A DNA stretch of 64,000 nt from Actinomycetales bacterium (GTDB lineage Bacteria > Actinomycetota > Actinomycetes > Actinomycetales > Dermatophilaceae). Shown here piece after piece: positions 24,562-32,913 of the stretch (within the stretch, counting starts at the first letter, position 1; every line of letters starts with the position of its first letter). The stretch is taken from assembly GCA_016711095.1 (NCBI GenBank), contig JADJTP010000002.1, forward strand, positions 938,280 through 1,002,279, written 5' to 3'. The position numbers and the translations under genes are program-made. The notes under the pieces were generated by a model. That model saw only the letters and a program-made list of their open reading frames with translations. It ran no database searches and was not told the DNA's origin.

Positions 24562-25341
24562 ATGGCCCACATCACCGAGCTCCCCGAGCGGGAAGGCGAC
24601 GGTCTCACCGTCCGCCAGCGCCGGGTCCTTGAGGTCATACGCAACTCCGTCGACCGCCGTGGTTACCCGCCGAGTCTGCGCGAGATCGGCGAAGCGGTCG
24701 GACTCACCAGCCCGTCTAGCGTCGCGCATCAGTTGTCGTCGCTGGAGCGCAAGGGCTACATCCGCAAGGACCCCAACCGACCCCGGGCCATCGAAGTCGT
24801 CTCCCCCGACGCCAAGGACAGCGACCGTGGCTACCGCGGCCGCGACGGCATGCAGCTCTCGGGCGCTGTGGGCGATCGCGGCGCGTCGGGCGCACCGGGG
24901 GCCACGGCTGGCAGGCCCGAGGCCGAGCAGCACGATCAGGAGACCGGGTCAGGCGATGCCCGCCCGGAGCCGTCCTACGTGCCGGTGGTGGGCCGGATCG
25001 CCGCGGGTGGCCCGATCCTGGCCGAGGAGGTCATCGAGGATGTCTTCCCTCTGCCTCGTCAGATCGTCGGTGAGGGGCAACTCTTCCTGCTCAAGGTCAT
25101 CGGCGACTCGATGGTTGACGCCGCTATTTGTGACGGTGACTGGGTCGTCGTGCGCCAGCAGCCCACCGCCGACAACGGCGACATCGTCGCGGCGATGATC
25201 GACGGCGAGGCGACCGTCAAGTCCTTCCACCGCAAGGCCGGTCAGGTGCTCCTGCTTCCCCACAACGCGGCATACGAGCCGATCGACGGCCGTAATGCGA
25301 CGATCCTTGGCAAGGTAACCGCCGTCCTACGCCGTATCTGA
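24562..25341 (+). CDS. lexA: SOS repressor LexA
   Basis: LexA represses DNA-damage genes and cleaves itself when RecA is active. The 259-residue product has the winged helix at the N-terminus (LTVRQRRVLEVIRNSVDRRG, YPPSLREIGEAVGLTSPSSV), a long glycine-rich linker, and the S24 peptidase domain. The self-cleavage Ala-Gly is in VGRIAAGGPIL, the catalytic Ser in KVIGDSMVDAAI, and the Lys in ATVKSFHRK. The linker (about residues 80-140) is longer than in E. coli, as is usual in actinobacteria. The ATG at 24562 follows GGAGG by 11 nt. Its own SOS boxes lie upstream. Confidence 0.97.
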   Translation: MAHITELPEREGDGLTVRQRRVLEVIRNSVDRRGYPPSLREIGEAVGLTSPSSVAHQLSSLERKGYIRKDPNRPRAIEVVSPDAKDSDRGYRGRDGMQLSGAVGDRGASGAPGATAGRPEAEQHDQETGSGDARPEPSYVPVVGRIAAGGPILAEEVIEDVFPLPRQIVGEGQLFLLKVIGDSMVDAAICDGDWVVVRQQPTADNGDIVAAMIDGEATVKSFHRKAGQVLLLPHNAAYEPIDGRNATILGKVTAVLRRI

Positions 25342-25363
25342 GTTCGCCTGGCATGCTGATGCC

Positions 25364-26173
25364 ATGTCGACGAGATTGCCCTTCTCTCTGTATCTAGAGC
25401 ATCTCCGCCACGAGTCGGCTCGGCTTGCTGACGCCCTTGACGTTGCGCCTGCGGATGCGCCAGTGCCGTCATGTCCGGAGTGGTCGGCGTGGGATCTCGC
25501 CCACCACCTCACGGTCGTCCAGTCGTTCTGGGCAGCCGTGGTTCGGGGACTGCTGACCGAGCCGGACCAGGTGGAAGCGGTCGAGGAGCCGCCGCGCGCA
25601 GACACGATGCAGTGCCAGCTCGCCGCGCTCCGGGCGGCGACGATCCGCCTGGTCGGTGCCCTTGAGCAGACTCCGCCCGAGACTCCGGCATGGACGTGGT
25701 CGGCGGAACAGACCGTCGGGTTCAGCTATCGCAGACAGGCGTTGGAGGCATTGGTGCACCGCATCGATGCCGAGCTCACCGTCGACGCGCGCACCCCGGT
25801 GGACGTCGAGCTGGCCGCCGACGGTGTCGATGAAGCGCTGCGCATCATGGTCGGCGGGTGCCCGCCATGGGGGGCCATCACCCCTGATCCGACGGGCACC
25901 GTGCGAGTCACCGCGAGCGACACTGGCCGCAGTTGGCTGGTTCACCCTGCGCGCTTCGCCGGGACGGATCGCGACGGGACCAGCTACGACGAGCCGGACA
26001 TCGCTGTCGCGGACGTGGATTCCGGCCTCAGCGTCGACGCCGACGTGACCGGGACCGCCGAAGACCTGTTGTGCTGGCTCTGGGGTCGACCGACGGTCGG
26101 TGAGATCGTCCGCTCCGGAGACGACAGCACGCTCGCTGCCATCACCGCTGTATTCCCCCGACCGATCACCTGA
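25364..26173 (+). CDS. Maleylpyruvate isomerase family mycothiol-dependent enzyme
   Basis: A 269-residue DinB-like/mycothiol-dependent protein. Residues VPSCPEWSAWDLAHHLTVVQ carry the first conserved His of the metal site, and GFSYRRQALEALVHRIDAEL carries the other two. The C-terminal half (about 160-269) is the SCP2-like domain often fused to this group. Such enzymes use mycothiol, the actinobacterial thiol, for isomerisation or S-transfer; the substrate here is unknown. The gene starts 22 nt after lexA, close enough for read-through, and ends 8 nt inside the convergent sirtuin gene. Confidence 0.9.
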   Translation: MSTRLPFSLYLEHLRHESARLADALDVAPADAPVPSCPEWSAWDLAHHLTVVQSFWAAVVRGLLTEPDQVEAVEEPPRADTMQCQLAALRAATIRLVGALEQTPPETPAWTWSAEQTVGFSYRRQALEALVHRIDAELTVDARTPVDVELAADGVDEALRIMVGGCPPWGAITPDPTGTVRVTASDTGRSWLVHPARFAGTDRDGTSYDEPDIAVADVDSGLSVDADVTGTAEDLLCWLWGRPTVGEIVRSGDDSTLAAITAVFPRPIT

Positions 26174-27083
26174 GAGCCGCGACCAAGGCATCGAGGGTCG
26201 GCCCCAACGCCGCGTCGACACGCAGCGTCGCCTCCGCCTCGGCTCGCGTTACGCCACGGGTCAGCACGGCCACGGGTATGCCGCTCGCGGCCGCTCGGCG
26301 GACGAACCGGTAGCCCGACATGACCGCGAGCGAGGAGCCGAGCACGAGCACCGAACAGGACCGCTCGACGGCGGCAAAGCACCGTTCGACCCGGTCCTTG
26401 GGGACGGACTCCCCGAAGAAGACAACGTCTGGCTTGAGCGTGTCGGCGCCGCACACCAGGCAGCGTGGCGGGTGGAACACCCCGATCGCGTCGTCGGGCA
26501 CGACGATGTCGCCGTCAGGACGGATCTGGCTGCTCACCTGCGAGCCGCCGGGCAGGGTGTCCAGGACCGCGCCGAGGAAGCCCGGGTTAGCCAGCATCAA
26601 TCGTTCCTGGACGTGGGCGCGGGCCGTTCGGTCACCGCAGGTCACACACATCACCTCGGCGAGCGAGCCGTGGAGCTCTTCGACCTGTTCCGAGCCGGCC
26701 TGTTGGTGCAGACCGTCGACATTCTGGGTGACGAGGTAGTCGACGAGGCCCAACTGCTGGAGGTCGGCGACTCGCCGATGTCCGCTGTTCGGAACGGCCG
26801 CACGGAAGCGCTGCCACCCGACATAGGACCGCGCCCAATATCGCTGTCGCGCCCCCCTTGACCCCATGAACTCGCCGAACGACATCGGCATGACCCGGCG
26901 TAAGCCATCCCGGCCGCGGTAGTCCGGGATGCCTGAGTCGGTCGAAAGCCCCGCTCCCGTCAGCACGAAGACGCCGCCTCTGCCGACTTGGGCCGCGAGC
27001 GCTTCGAGTCCACCGGTGGCGCTGTCGCTGCCACTTCGGAGCTCGGCACTGGACACCGCAGCAGTATGCCGTGGGCGCGGCAT
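26166..27083 (-). CDS. NAD-dependent protein deacylase, Sir2 family
   Basis: A 305-residue sirtuin that removes acyl groups from protein lysines using NAD. The NAD pocket is shown by VFVLTGAGLSTDSGIPDYRG and TQNVDGLHQQAG, with the catalytic His in VEELHGSLAEV. Two zinc CxxC pairs are VMCVTCGDR and RCLVCGAD, and LKPDVVFFGESVP and VLGSSLAVMSGYR are further Rossmann signatures. It belongs to the bacterial/SIR4-like subgroup by the GRDGLRR insert. The start is uncertain: the ATG at 27083 has no ribosome site, so a start a few codons inside is possible. The gene diverges from the LysR gene over 68 nt. Confidence 0.92.
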   Translation of the reverse strand: MPRPRHTAAVSSAELRSGSDSATGGLEALAAQVGRGGVFVLTGAGLSTDSGIPDYRGRDGLRRVMPMSFGEFMGSRGARQRYWARSYVGWQRFRAAVPNSGHRRVADLQQLGLVDYLVTQNVDGLHQQAGSEQVEELHGSLAEVMCVTCGDRTARAHVQERLMLANPGFLGAVLDTLPGGSQVSSQIRPDGDIVVPDDAIGVFHPPRCLVCGADTLKPDVVFFGESVPKDRVERCFAAVERSCSVLVLGSSLAVMSGYRFVRRAAASGIPVAVLTRGVTRAEAEATLRVDAALGPTLDALVAALR

Positions 27084-27126
27084 ACGAGCGTACAGTCGAA
27101 CGAACCGGCGCGTTCTCCCGTCTTCT

Positions 27127-27143
27127 GATAACTCGGCGTTATC
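27127..27143. promoter_or_regulatory. LysR-type palindromic operator
   Basis: GATAACTCGGCGTTATC is a perfect 6+5+6 palindrome ending 8 nt before the LysR start codon. A near-copy precedes the DUF4395 gene (28117-28133). This spacing and AT-rich arms are typical of LysR autoregulatory sites. Confidence 0.65.
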
Positions 27144-27151
27144 CTTATGAA

Positions 27152-28078
27152 GTGATCGACGCCGCGGGACTGCGAGTCATGAAGGCCATCGCCGACGAGG
27201 GCAGCTTCACCGCCGCCGCCGTGTCACTCGGCTTCACCCAGCCGGCGATCTCGCAGATGGTCCGCCGGCTGGAGCAGCGCACGGGAACGGCGCTCGTCGA
27301 ACGGATGGGCCGGCATGTCCGGCTGACCGAGGCCGGCGAGGTCCTGGCACGGCACGCAGGCACCGTTCTGGCGGCTCTCGACGCAGCCGAAGAGGAGGTC
27401 GCGGCCATCGCTGGCCTGCGCTCGGGCCGGGTGCGTTTGATGGCCTTCCCTTCCTCGTCGGCCTCCCTCGTGCCTCAGGCACTGGCATTGCTCAAGAAGC
27501 GCTTCCCAGAAGTGTCGGTCCGCTTCTCCGAAGGCGAGCCGCCGGAGTCGCTGGCAGCCCTGCGCGCCGGCGACTGCGACCTGGCGGTGGCCTTCGCCTA
27601 TGAGGGAACCGACGTGGGGCGGGGCGAGGATCTCGATGCCTTCGTGATCCGGCCCCTCATGGAGGACGAGGTGCGCCTGGCGCTGCCACCGGATCATCCG
27701 CTTGCCGGGTCGCAGGTCATCGACCTCGCCGATGTCGCCGAGGAACCGTGGATCGCCGGGTGCCCCCGGTGCCGGGGACATCTGGTGTCCCTGGCCCATG
27801 CAGCCGGTTTCGTGCCCAACGTCGCCTTCCAGACCGAGGACTATGTGGCAGTCCTGGGGCTGGTGCGAGCGGGCCTCGGAGTCGCCCTGGTTCCGGATCT
27901 GATTCTCGAGGCGGCCCACGAGGAAGGGATCGTGACGCGGCCGCTCACACCGCCGTCGCGCCGTCAGATCCACGCGGTGACGACCGCCGATCTGCTCAGG
28001 GTGCCGGCCGTCGCTGCGGCGCTCGACGCCCTGCAGGAGAGCGCCCGCACGCACCCTCTCGGGCGCGTGCGGGTCTAG
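27152..28078 (+). CDS. LysR family transcriptional regulator
   Basis: A 308-residue LysR regulator. The N-terminal helix-turn-helix is GLRVMKAIADEGSFTAAAVS then LGFTQPAISQMVRRLEQRTG; the inducer-binding domain follows with GRVRLMAFPSSSASLVPQAL and GLGVALVPDLILEAA. The GTG at 27152 was chosen since VIDAAGLRVMKAIADEGSF aligns with the normal start of the family; the open frame runs 27 codons further upstream over the operator and was not used. A perfect palindrome overlaps its promoter. The gene reads towards the DUF4395 gene, which has a similar palindrome, so that gene is a probable target. The ligand is unknown. Confidence 0.93.
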   Translation: MIDAAGLRVMKAIADEGSFTAAAVSLGFTQPAISQMVRRLEQRTGTALVERMGRHVRLTEAGEVLARHAGTVLAALDAAEEEVAAIAGLRSGRVRLMAFPSSSASLVPQALALLKKRFPEVSVRFSEGEPPESLAALRAGDCDLAVAFAYEGTDVGRGEDLDAFVIRPLMEDEVRLALPPDHPLAGSQVIDLADVAEEPWIAGCPRCRGHLVSLAHAAGFVPNVAFQTEDYVAVLGLVRAGLGVALVPDLILEAAHEEGIVTRPLTPPSRRQIHAVTTADLLRVPAVAAALDALQESARTHPLGRVRV

Positions 28079-28116
28079 GCTGCCCGCTCCGATGCGTCCA
28101 TATCTCGGGCACCTTG

Positions 28117-28133
28117 AATAACACGGTCTTATC
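28117..28133. promoter_or_regulatory. Second LysR-like operator, upstream of DUF4395 gene
   Basis: AATAACACGGTCTTATC keeps 6+5+6 spacing and 10 of 12 arm bases of the palindrome found before the LysR gene. It ends 17 nt before the DUF4395 start. This suggests one regulator for both promoters. Confidence 0.5.
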
Positions 28134-28150
28134 TATCCCATAATGTCGGC

Positions 28151-28675
28151 ATGGATCTCCGCCCTGGCTTCCCGCAGGTTGTCGACGATGTGACCGTTCG
28201 GCTCGTCGCCACGATCGTGCTCATCGTGGGCATCGTCGCGTTGGTTTTCGGTGCCTGGTGGTTGTATGCCGTGCTCGCCGTCGACTTCGTCCTGCGCTCG
28301 ATCTTCGGCCCCCGTCTCAGCCCTCTCGCCCAGGTCGTCCTACGCCTGATACGCCCAGCGGTTCCGGCGCAGCCGCGTCCGACGGCTGGCCCTCCGAAGC
28401 GTTTCGTCGCATCAATCGGCGCCGTGCTGACAACGGCGGCCACCGGCTTCGCACTCGTCGCGACGGCCACCGGCTCGTCGTCGGCGGCCACGGCTGTCTT
28501 CGCCATCGGCGCCGTCATGGTCGTCTTTCCGGCGCTCGAGGCCGTTGCCGGGTTGTGTATCGGCTGCGTGGTCTTTGCCCAGCTCATCAGGCTCGGCTGG
28601 CTGCCCGAGCGGGTGTGCCTTGAGTGCGCTGACATCAATCGCCGCGTCGGTCTGCCCCAAGTCGCCCGTTCCTGA
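28151..28675 (+). CDS. DUF4395 membrane protein
   Basis: A 174-residue membrane protein of the DUF4395 family. Four hydrophobic segments are visible: LVATIVLIVGIVALVFGAWW, YAVLAVDFVLRSIFG, VASIGAVLTTAATGFALVAT, and FAIGAVMVVFPALEAVAGLC. The family signatures GPRLSPLAQV after helix 2 and the cysteine pair GLCIGC near the C-terminus are present; an extra CLEC pair follows. In other genomes DUF4395 genes often sit beside thioredoxin-like genes, so a thiol-redox role is suspected, but none is adjacent here. It is preceded by a LysR-type operator. The start ATG is the first in frame after the operator. Confidence 0.82.
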   Translation: MDLRPGFPQVVDDVTVRLVATIVLIVGIVALVFGAWWLYAVLAVDFVLRSIFGPRLSPLAQVVLRLIRPAVPAQPRPTAGPPKRFVASIGAVLTTAATGFALVATATGSSSAATAVFAIGAVMVVFPALEAVAGLCIGCVVFAQLIRLGWLPERVCLECADINRRVGLPQVARS

Positions 28676-28743
28676 TCCGGCCAGCCCCCGAGCCACCAGA
28701 GCTACCCCAGCTACAGCTACCCGAGTGACCTGCCGTCGGCCGC

Positions 28744-31128
28744 TCACGGGCCCCGCGCAGCGACGAGAATCTCTTGCGAAGAGCCAAGGCCCACCCCCAC
28801 GTCACCGTCCTGGTCGGTCCTGAGCACCCGAAAACCCCTGGCCCGCAAGGCAAGCAGCGTTGACGGGGCCGGATGCCCATAGTCGTTCGTCCTGCCCACA
28901 CTGACCACGGCAATCGGGCCTGCCAAGGCATCCAGCAGCGCATCGTCGCGGTTGGCCGACCCGTGATGGGCCACCTTCACGACGTCCACCCGCCATCCGG
29001 GCACCTCGGGGTCCCGGCGCATCGCAGTGAGCACGGCCCGCGCGGCCTCCCGCTCGATGTCCCCGAGCAGCACGACGCCAAGGCCGCCGACGGACACGGT
29101 CAGCACGACCGAGGCGTTGTTGGGCACGGAGCCGTCCCTGATGAGCCGAGCCGGCCACCACACCCGAGCCTGGACCCCTGGCCACTCAAGACGGTCACCG
29201 GCCACCAACGGCATGACCGGTGTGCCGTGCGCCGCCGCCTGCTCGCGAACCGCCTGTGCCTCGATGGAGGGGTCATCGACGATCGTGGTGAGGATCTCCC
29301 CCACCACCCGGCCACGCAGCACCCCCGGCAGGCCGTCGACGTGATCGGCGTGGAAGTGGGTCAGGACGAGCGCGTCGAGGGTGTGCACGCCAAGCCGCTC
29401 GAGGCACCCGTCGATGAGTTCAGCGTCAGGACCGGCGTCGACAAGGACCACGCGCCCAGGGCCGGTGGAGAGCACGAGCCCGTCACCCTGGCCGACATCG
29501 CACGCCGTGAAGAGCCACCCCGGCATCGGCCAACTCACGTCTCGCACGGGTGCCACGGCGCTCGCGGCGATCGCCATCGCCGCCACCGCCGCCAGCGGCC
29601 GGCGCACGCTGACCCAGCGCGCCCATGGCCCCACCAAGACAGCGAGAGCGCCGAGCGCCGCCAACAGCAGCGCCCCCACTGGGCCGTCCGGCCACGGCAC
29701 GCTGCCCCACGGCTGGACGGCGGCGACTCGGGCGATCCAGGCGATGGCGAGGGTGGGCATGGCAGCGACCCAGGCGACCCAGCCGGCCGGCGCGGTCCAC
29801 AGCACCGCGATGAGGGCTGTGGCGACGCCGGCCACCGTCGCCGGAGCGACGAACGGATCGGCGAGCAGGTTCGCCGGCACGGCGACGAGCGACACCGTCC
29901 CCTGCAGCAACACGACGACGGGCGCACACATGAGCTGTGCCGCGGCCGGCACCGCAAGGGCGGGACCCCACCCTCGCATCCCCGGGGGCAGCAGCGTGGC
30001 GATCCGCTGACCCCACGGGGCCGCGAAGACGAGCAATCCGAGCGTGGCGAGGACCGATAGTGCGAAGCCATAGGACCGGGCCAACCACGGATCCCAGCAG
30101 AGCAAAGCGATGACCGCGGCGGAGAGCGCCGGCATCCCCATCCGCCGGCGTGACGTGCTCAGCCCGGCCAAACCGACGGCGCCCATCACCGCTGCGCGGA
30201 TCACGCTCGGCTCGGGCCGGGCGAGCACGACGAAACCGGCGAGCACGATCCCCGCGACGACTGGCCGCACCCGGCGTGGGATGCCCCCGAGCCGACACAG
30301 CCCAAGGGCTGCCGCCAGGACGATGGCGACGTTGGAGCCGCTCACCGCGCTGAGGTGGGACATGCCCGCGACGGTCATTGCCTCGGTGAGGTCGATCGGG
30401 GTCGCCGAGGTGTCACCGATGACGAGCGCTGGGACCAGGCCCCGGGCGTCCGCCGGCAGGCCGCTGGTCGCCTCCCGGAACCGCGCACGCACGTATGCCG
30501 CCGCCTGGGCAACCCCGGGCGCCTCATCGATCACCTCGGGAGGGCCGATGGCCCGGAACACGGCCACGACATCGTCGCCCGGTTGGCCAGGCCCCAGCCG
30601 CCCCGTCGCGCGCATCCCTTCCTGCCACGCGACGCCCAACCAGGTGGAGTCGCCGATCACGAGCACCGGAGCATCGACGTGGCTCACCAGCCCCCGACCA
30701 CTGGCCGTGAGCACCGTGGCGCGTACGACGACCTGGTCGCCGTCACCGCGCGCGCCGGCCGTGACGAGGACGCGCCGAGGATCCGACTCGATGACCCCGA
30801 CGATCGACACCGTGGCGCGGCCGTCGGCCCATTCGTCGAGCAGGCCCGCAGTGCGAACCGCATCGTGGGCCGCGAGGCTGATGGTGACCAGGGCGAGGGC
30901 CAATGCGGTGAGGCCACCGAGGGCGCCGAGCGATTCCCAGCGGCCGTCACGCCACCGTGCCCGGTGAACGAGGCCGACCCCGGTGATCGCTGCAAGCCCG
31001 GCGATCGACCCGACCACCCACCACGCCGCACCGGCCCATAGCAGGGCCACGTCGAGCGCCCACGCAGCGACGGCCGGCACCAGCAACCGCAGGTCCAGCG
31101 GCGCGGGTCCGCGGGACGGCGGCGTCAC
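28744..31128 (-). CDS. comEC: ComEC/Rec2 family DNA-uptake channel protein
   Basis: A 794-residue membrane protein of the competence DNA channel. About ten hydrophobic helices (residues 10-110 and 240-510) surround the Competence domain (LVPALVIGDTSATPIDLTEA, MSHLSAVSGSNVAIVLAAAL). The C-terminal metallo-beta-lactamase-like domain (from about 550) has FTACDVGQGDGLVLST and the metal motif LTHFHADHVDGLPGV. A late KVAHHGSANRDD motif completes the site. It imports single-stranded DNA in competent bacteria. Its first codon overlaps the comEA stop by 4 nt. In most actinobacteria holA follows comEC; here an intergenic gap and the DUF4395 gene follow instead. Confidence 0.95.
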   Translation of the reverse strand: MTPPSRGPAPLDLRLLVPAVAAWALDVALLWAGAAWWVVGSIAGLAAITGVGLVHRARWRDGRWESLGALGGLTALALALVTISLAAHDAVRTAGLLDEWADGRATVSIVGVIESDPRRVLVTAGARGDGDQVVVRATVLTASGRGLVSHVDAPVLVIGDSTWLGVAWQEGMRATGRLGPGQPGDDVVAVFRAIGPPEVIDEAPGVAQAAAYVRARFREATSGLPADARGLVPALVIGDTSATPIDLTEAMTVAGMSHLSAVSGSNVAIVLAAALGLCRLGGIPRRVRPVVAGIVLAGFVVLARPEPSVIRAAVMGAVGLAGLSTSRRRMGMPALSAAVIALLCWDPWLARSYGFALSVLATLGLLVFAAPWGQRIATLLPPGMRGWGPALAVPAAAQLMCAPVVVLLQGTVSLVAVPANLLADPFVAPATVAGVATALIAVLWTAPAGWVAWVAAMPTLAIAWIARVAAVQPWGSVPWPDGPVGALLLAALGALAVLVGPWARWVSVRRPLAAVAAMAIAASAVAPVRDVSWPMPGWLFTACDVGQGDGLVLSTGPGRVVLVDAGPDAELIDGCLERLGVHTLDALVLTHFHADHVDGLPGVLRGRVVGEILTTIVDDPSIEAQAVREQAAAHGTPVMPLVAGDRLEWPGVQARVWWPARLIRDGSVPNNASVVLTVSVGGLGVVLLGDIEREAARAVLTAMRRDPEVPGWRVDVVKVAHHGSANRDDALLDALAGPIAVVSVGRTNDYGHPAPSTLLALRARGFRVLRTDQDGDVGVGLGSSQEILVAARGP

Positions 31129-32114
31129 ACGCTCACCTTGGGAGTCAGCTGAGCCAGCAACTTCTCGCCGATCCCGCCGACCTCCCCCAACTCATCGACC
31201 GAGGCGAAGCTGCCATGCTCGATGCGCCAGTCGATGATCCGCTGAGCGAGGACCGGACCTACCCCCGGAAGCGTGTCGAGGGCCGCGAGGTCGGCCGTGT
31301 TGAGATTCACGCGTCCCGAGAGAGCGACCCCCGCGGGCCCGGCGCCCGATGGCAGCACGCTCGGCGAGGCTTGTGTCGAACCGAACGCACCCGGCACCAG
31401 GAGCTCGCCGGGCGCGGGCACATGGATCTGCTCGGCGTCGAGGACGAGCCGGGCAAGGTTGACCCGCTTGAGATCGGCTGTCGGCAACGCGCCGCCCGCG
31501 GCAGTGATCGCGTCGATGACCCGAGCGCCGGACGTGACCCGGACGACCCCAGGCTTGGCGACCTCGCCCACGACGTGGACCAGTTTGTCGGTGTCCGCCG
31601 CACCGGCCTGCCCCTGCGCCTGTTGGCCTGGTCCTGCGGTCACCACCGCGGCGAGAGCGGAAGGCACCGACCTGCTGACCAGTGCCCCACGGCCGGGCGC
31701 GACCGGCTGCGGCTCGGCAGAGCGAGCGGCAAGGGCGACCCGGACCGAGAAGAAGATCCCCGTCACCAGGACGATGGCGGCAAGGCCCATCACCGCTGAT
31801 AGCCGCACCCGCAGGCGCCCCCTGGCCAAGACGGGGGGCAGGGTGAGCACGCGCGGTCTGGAGGGATCGCGCGGCCAGTTCGCAGCCCACGCCCGCACCT
31901 TGGCCGCCACTTCCGCCTCGGCCGCATCGGTCTCGCCCGCGGTGCCCGCTGACCGACGCAGGGACGCGCCGACCGGCGGATCGGGCAGCCACCCCTCCCC
32001 TTCGCGCGCCTGTTCCGCCGACTCGTCACCCCGCCGGCGAGCGCGGTCGAGGCCGGCAAAGATCTCGCGGACCCGCCGCAGGGCGGGCTCGTCGAGGTCA
32101 ATGGGTCGCGCCAT
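31125..32114 (-). CDS. comEA: ComEA family DNA-binding protein
   Basis: A 329-residue DNA receptor for uptake. A cytoplasmic basic N-terminal region of about 105 residues precedes one membrane helix (LSAVMGLAAIVLVTGIFFSV, about 105-125). Next come a SLBB domain (VHVVGEVAKPGVVRVTSGAR, VIDAITAAGGALPTADL) and a C-terminal double helix-hairpin-helix (VNLNTADLAALDTLPGVGPV, then GSFASVDELGEVGGIGEKLL) that binds DNA. It is translationally coupled to comEC. Upstream is a triple DnaA-box array. The N-terminal cytoplasmic extension is typical of actinobacterial ComEA. Confidence 0.94.
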   Translation of the reverse strand: MARPIDLDEPALRRVREIFAGLDRARRRGDESAEQAREGEGWLPDPPVGASLRRSAGTAGETDAAEAEVAAKVRAWAANWPRDPSRPRVLTLPPVLARGRLRVRLSAVMGLAAIVLVTGIFFSVRVALAARSAEPQPVAPGRGALVSRSVPSALAAVVTAGPGQQAQGQAGAADTDKLVHVVGEVAKPGVVRVTSGARVIDAITAAGGALPTADLKRVNLARLVLDAEQIHVPAPGELLVPGAFGSTQASPSVLPSGAGPAGVALSGRVNLNTADLAALDTLPGVGPVLAQRIIDWRIEHGSFASVDELGEVGGIGEKLLAQLTPKVSV

Positions 32115-32195
32115 CCCCAGACCGTAGGCCCCACGATCGCCCGCTCAACGTGTCGGTCTCGCCGCCTGTGGACGGTGAGACGATCGAGCATCCCC

Positions 32196-32267
32196 ATGTG
32201 GACAACCGGTCAGGTCCCCGTGTGGACAACCGGTCAGGTCCCCGTGTGGACAACCGGTCAGGTGGTC
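32196..32267. repeat. Three 24-bp direct repeats, each with an exact DnaA box
   Basis: Copies start at 32196, 32220 and 32244. Each contains TGTGGACAACCGGTCAGG; the copies differ only at the first base and in the last four bases of the third. TGTGGACAA is the reverse complement of TTGTCCACA, the DnaA box of high-GC actinobacteria. The array fills the 160-bp gap between comEA and plsY. There is no dnaA, dnaN or gyrase gene nearby, so this is not oriC; it could titrate DnaA or be a DnaA-controlled promoter of comEA-comEC. Confidence 0.85.
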
Positions 32268-32274
32268 CTCGGTC

Positions 32275-32913
32275 TCAGGTTCGGTCGCGGCGTCGGACCC
32301 GGTCGAGGATGTTGACCCGGTGCCGCAGGACGATGACGAAACCCAGCACCCAGGCCCAGATCGCAGTCGGCCAGCCATGACTGCCGGGCAGCATTCCGGC
32401 CGCTGCAAGGCCACCGCCGACGAGGATCACCACGGAAGAGACGAGCGAGCCCAGCGCCACCCAGCGAGCCGCGACGGAAACCAGGGCGAACAGGACCGCC
32501 AGCACGACGGCATACCAGGGGTGCACACCGAGGATGGCACCGATGCCGGTCGCCACCCCCTTCCCGCCGCGTCCGCGCAGGTAGGGCGAATAGACGTGCC
32601 CGAGCACCGCGGCCACTCCCACGACGTATGCCGCCACGACCCCGACCGCCTGCATCGCCAGGAGCGTCGGGAGGTAACCCTTGAGGACGTCGAGGATCCC
32701 GACGAGAACGCCCCACTTACGCCCGAGCACGCGACCGGCGTTGGTGGCGCCGGGGTTTCCCGAGCCGGCGCTCGCGATGTCCCGGCCGAGCATCCTCGCG
32801 ACGATCGTCGCCGGGCTGATGCCGCCGACGAGGAAGGCCACCACCGACATGGCCAGCCAGGCCAACGCCGTGAGGGCGACGTCGATCCAGCCGGTGGCCC
32901 CCACAGTCGTCAT
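32275..32913 (-). CDS. plsY: Glycerol-3-phosphate acyltransferase PlsY
   Basis: Membrane enzyme that acylates glycerol 3-phosphate with acyl-phosphate, the first step of phospholipid synthesis in bacteria with PlsX/PlsY. It has 212 residues with five hydrophobic spans. The three family motifs are visible: VGGISPATIVAR and the SGNPGATNAGRVLG phosphate/glycerol site, GHVYSPYLRGRGGKGVATGI, and a late RHRVNILDRVRR. Its start overlaps the degV stop by 4 nt (32910-32913), so the two are coupled. The partner plsX is not in the window. Downstream lies the DnaA-box array. Confidence 0.92.
   Translation of the reverse strand: MTTVGATGWIDVALTALAWLAMSVVAFLVGGISPATIVARMLGRDIASAGSGNPGATNAGRVLGRKWGVLVGILDVLKGYLPTLLAMQAVGVVAAYVVGVAAVLGHVYSPYLRGRGGKGVATGIGAILGVHPWYAVVLAVLFALVSVAARWVALGSLVSSVVILVGGGLAAAGMLPGSHGWPTAIWAWVLGFVIVLRHRVNILDRVRRRDRT

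Noticed and set aside
28873..30060. 395-codon plus-strand frame opposite comEC
   Set aside because: Its His/Gly/Arg-rich translation is the complement of the comEC coding strand.
32196..32267. CRISPR array
   Set aside because: The repeats are contiguous with no unique spacers and no cas genes.
32115..32274. Chromosomal replication origin
   Set aside because: Only three boxes in 72 bp, no AT-rich unwinding region, no dnaA/dnaN/gyrB beside it.
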